Assembly (NCBI RefSeq): GCF_954871325.1
Contig: NC_088775.1
Location: 48,213,561-48,277,560 of the forward strand
Reading direction: 5' to 3'
DNA: 64,000 nucleotides
Source: Gordionus sp. m RMFG-2023
Lineage: Eukaryota; Nematomorpha; Gordioida; Chordodea; Parachordodidae
The notes beneath the pieces were generated by a model, which saw only the letters and a list, made by a program, of their open reading frames with translations, did no database searches and was not told the DNA's origin. Each line of letters begins with the position of its first letter. Within the stretch, counting starts at the first letter, position 1. The position numbers and the translations under genes are program-made. Shown here piece after piece: positions 61,520 to 64,000 of the stretch.

Positions 61520-61835
61520 TATGTAAATATAAAGGATTTGTTTTGTAAATACAAAGGATTTATTTTGTAAATACAAAGGATTTATTTTATAAATACAAAG
61601 GATTTATTTTGTAAATACAAAGGATTTATTTTGTAAATACAAAGGATTTATTTTGTAAATACAAAGGATTTATTTTGTAAATACAAAGGATTTATTTTGT
61701 AAATACAAAGGATTTATTTTGTAAATACAAAGGATTTATTTTGTAAATACAAAGGATTTATTTTGTAAATACAAAGGATTTATTTTGTAAATATAAAGGA
61801 TTAATTTTGTAAATATAAAGGATTTATTTTTTAGA
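61520..61835. repeat. 22-base minisatellite
   Basis: About fourteen copies of the 22-base unit ttgtaaatacaaaggattta, followed by tt. The central copies are identical and the outer ones carry single changes (aaatataaagg), the pattern of recent expansion by slippage or unequal exchange. Confidence 0.95.
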
Positions 61836-62564
61836 TAAATCAAGTAAAACCTCGATTATTTACAATGAATTCATTATTATAGCATTATGAGCTTGCTAAA
61901 ATATCAATTTAAAAGGATAGTAGAATTTGGAAAACAATGTATTGCAATATATAGATTTGGTTGATGAATTATATTATAATAGTTCTATAATAAAAGTATT
62001 AATTTCCTATTTCATCTCAAATTTAATAGATAACCCCCCAAAAAATATATTCTACCCCCATTAAAGCCGCCTACCCCCTACTCTCCTCAAAAAAATAGGA
62101 TGCAAATTGTTCCTACCCCTCCCGCTCATGTAGACGTTGTTAATACCATACTAATCTTACAAAATGCAGACAAAGGAAAAATTAGGTGGTGTGAAGAATA
62201 AAAAAACAATATCATTTTTTCCAAAATATATTAACTAAACGTATATTAATATCATTAACAAATTAACAGATATAACAAGAAAATAGTTTTTTTTTAATAA
62301 GAAAAATGTTATTTTTATTTTTTGTCAGCATCTAAAATATATAAAAAAAACCTTAACTCTGTTTAAGCCAACAATTGTACTAGAGTTATTTTCGGCAAGA
62401 AGAAAAATTCCCAAGGTAATATTAAACTTGACCTTTACAGGGCTTCCATTGTATAGAAACTCACATTACAAGCAAACAAAATATGTAAACAATCGTTTTA
62501 TCCTCATTCATTCGAATATCATAGATAAGATAATTTTAAATTTTTCAATAATCCATTTTAATTG

Positions 62565-62850
62565 TATTGAAACCAAAGTTTTATAATTTGTTTGAACCAA
62601 AACCCATTTAAAAGATTATTAAAACAAACCCCACTTTAAAGTTGATTGAAACCAAAACATATTTTAAATTTATTAGAACCAAGTACCATTTTTAAATATT
62701 TTAAAACTAAAACCCATTTCAAAAGTTATTGGAACCAGTATTCATTCTAAAATTTACTCGAACATTTTTAAATTTATTGGAACCAAAACCCATCTTATAA
62801 TTTTTTGAAAGCAAAGCCCATTTTAAAATTTATTGGCACCATAACTCATC
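62565..62850. repeat. degenerate tandem repeat, unit about 30 bases
   Basis: About nine diverged units of the form ttattggaaccaaaaccca followed by ttttaaaa. Spacing is near 28-35 bases. Confidence 0.75.
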
Positions 62851-62944
62851 ATTACTTCTCCCCTCAATTTCAATTAAGAATCTGGATATTGGTCTGAAAT
62901 AAACAGTAAAAATAATAAAAAATAGTTAATTAAATATTTTATTT

Positions 62945-63060
62945 TTTATATAAGTGTGGCCATAGGCGTAGCCAAGATTTTCTTAAGGGGGGAGGGGATT
63001 AAAAAATTTCTGGAGCGAAGCCCTTAGACACCATTTTGGGTGGGCTTTCGGCTGGGTTTT
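62945..63060. mobile_element. possible hAT end (ZMYM1-type)
   Basis: The stretch cataggcgtagccaagattt then ggggggaggggatt resembles the G-rich ends of the ZMYM1-type elements at 34790-34812 and 34973. No partner end is found. Confidence 0.35.
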
Positions 63061-63172
63061 TATAGTCTATATATAGTCATAAAATATTTTTTTTACAAGA
63101 TAGAAGGTTAATTTTAATAATAAAACAAAGTTTGGAACAAATATGAAATATATTTTTATTAGTTTATATAAA

Positions 63173-63202
63173 ACTAGTAGAAAGCCCGTCAAAAATGACG
63201 GG
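63173..63202 (-). mobile_element. Helitron-like 3' terminus, minus strand
   Basis: Read on the minus strand: hairpin CCCGTCA TTTT TGACGGG (63202-63185), seven bases, then CTAGT (63177-63173) followed by T. This is the Helitron 3' end layout and shares the hairpin with the copy at 26386. The body of the element would lie above 63202; the rest of the window to 64000 shows no gene. Confidence 0.6.
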
Positions 63203-64000
63203 AAATAAGATTTTTATTCATTTTTTACGATAGATGTCATGCCAGGTTCAAGCTCACAATATTAGGAAGCATCCAAGATCTTATAATTATAAAAAGGTTT
63301 ATCAAGCCCAGCTCAACCCTTAATAATTTGTAAAAGATATTCCCAAGTCAGGTGCAAGCTAATATTTTTTGAGGTTCCAAGCACAGTCCTACCCATTATA
63401 ATTTTGAAAATTTATTCCCGTCTTGGTGATAGTTAAATTTTTAATATCATCACATGAACGGGAAATATCTGATTTACCAATTAGTCTAATATGGAAAAAA
63501 AACATGTAAATTCCAAATTAAGGGAAACTGGGAAGGCAACCACTTATTAGAGAATCGTGACAAATAAAATAAAAATAACCGACTCTTATACTTTTTTGTA
63601 ATATGATCAATTAAAATTATATCTAAAAAATATATTGTTTATTATATAAGGTTATTGTTGTTTTTCAGATATATTTAATGTATGTCTTGCATTTCTGAAA
63701 TAATTTGTCAAAGAATTTGATAAGGGATATATATTTTTTTATGTTAAGTAAAAAAAAAATGCTGTCTATTTAAATTACAAAAATGCCATTAAACACTAAT
63801 GAAACTTATATGCAAATTATTTATATATTTTTTAAGATATTTTTTTTTATTGACATATAAATTTAGGATAATTTTTTAAAAAAATAATGAGGATTATATA
63901 TTATGTATTTGATAAAATTAAGAGCAAATCCTTGTTGACATTTTAATTTTTGATGGAAAAAGCGACAAAATAAATCTGGGCGGTCGTCTGGAGAGGAAAT

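Noticed and set aside
63185-63202. G/C hairpin as a bacterial-type terminator
   Set aside because: The DNA is eukaryotic and the hairpin is followed on the minus strand by CTAGT-T, which fits a Helitron end better.
1-64000. tRNA, rRNA and CRISPR arrays
   Set aside because: No cloverleaf, rRNA landmark or regular spacer-separated repeat was seen; the regular arrays are direct tandem repeats without spacers.

Overview
This window is very A+T-rich animal DNA, roughly three quarters A+T by eye. It has no operons, and its genes have spliced GT/AG exons. The transposon mix is hAT (BED-finger and ZMYM1-like types), Mutator-like, CACTA-like and TA-target DNA elements, Helitron ends, LINEs that carry a restriction-like endonuclease, and Ty3/gypsy fossils. 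Together these point to an invertebrate metazoan; I cannot name the species. The recognisable introns are very short (41-73 bases, with one of 354), which sits oddly beside one intron, or group of introns, of about 55 kb.

The one host gene I recognise is a minus-strand MCM8-like helicase. Six small 5' exons lie at 59400-60387 and read in phase from an ATG at 60387. A later exon, coding for the conserved GRIPRSIEC...PGD segment, lies at 4327-4502. If both groups belong to one gene, nearly the whole window is MCM8 intron filled with nested mobile elements. The exons that should lie between them (the rest of the N-terminal OB fold and the zinc motif) were not found.

Layout from left to right: small hAT element (450-1378); LINE endonuclease fragment (1800-2232); MCM8 exon (4327-4502); a 3.7-kb hAT with a perfect 8-base target duplication and two nested elements (4859-8562); hAT-like MITE (9503-10158); Ty3/gypsy fossil (11030-11960); 229-base MITE (12818-13046); hAT relic (13274-14994); a hAT (15805-20368) holding both a MITE and a 2.3-kb Ty3/gypsy fossil with two LTRs; satellites (22880-24560); an inverted-repeat unit enclosing a LINE reverse transcriptase piece and a Helitron end (25008-26985); scattered ZMYM1-type hAT pieces (27888-34812); another hAT with a perfect target duplication (34973-37077).

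A possible 9.8-kb hAT shell (37607-47435) follows. It contains a fold-back satellite element, a TA-flanked MITE, a 5.57-kb near-perfect palindrome with CACTA-type ends, and a Mutator-like transposase. After it come a 217-base MITE (47943-48159), the longest LINE copy (49745-52446, minus strand, with reverse transcriptase and endonuclease motifs), and a second copy of the 15.8-kb hAT family that still carries a spliced transposase (54340-58307). The MCM8 5' exons, a fourth LINE fragment (60705-61110), a 22-base minisatellite (61520-61835) and a Helitron end (63173-63202) close the window.

The order of insertion can often be read off directly, because target-site duplications and one empty-site comparison are present within the window. 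The strongest unusual features are the large palindrome whose loop is a short copy of its own ends, and the helicase gene apparently spread across this transposon nest.
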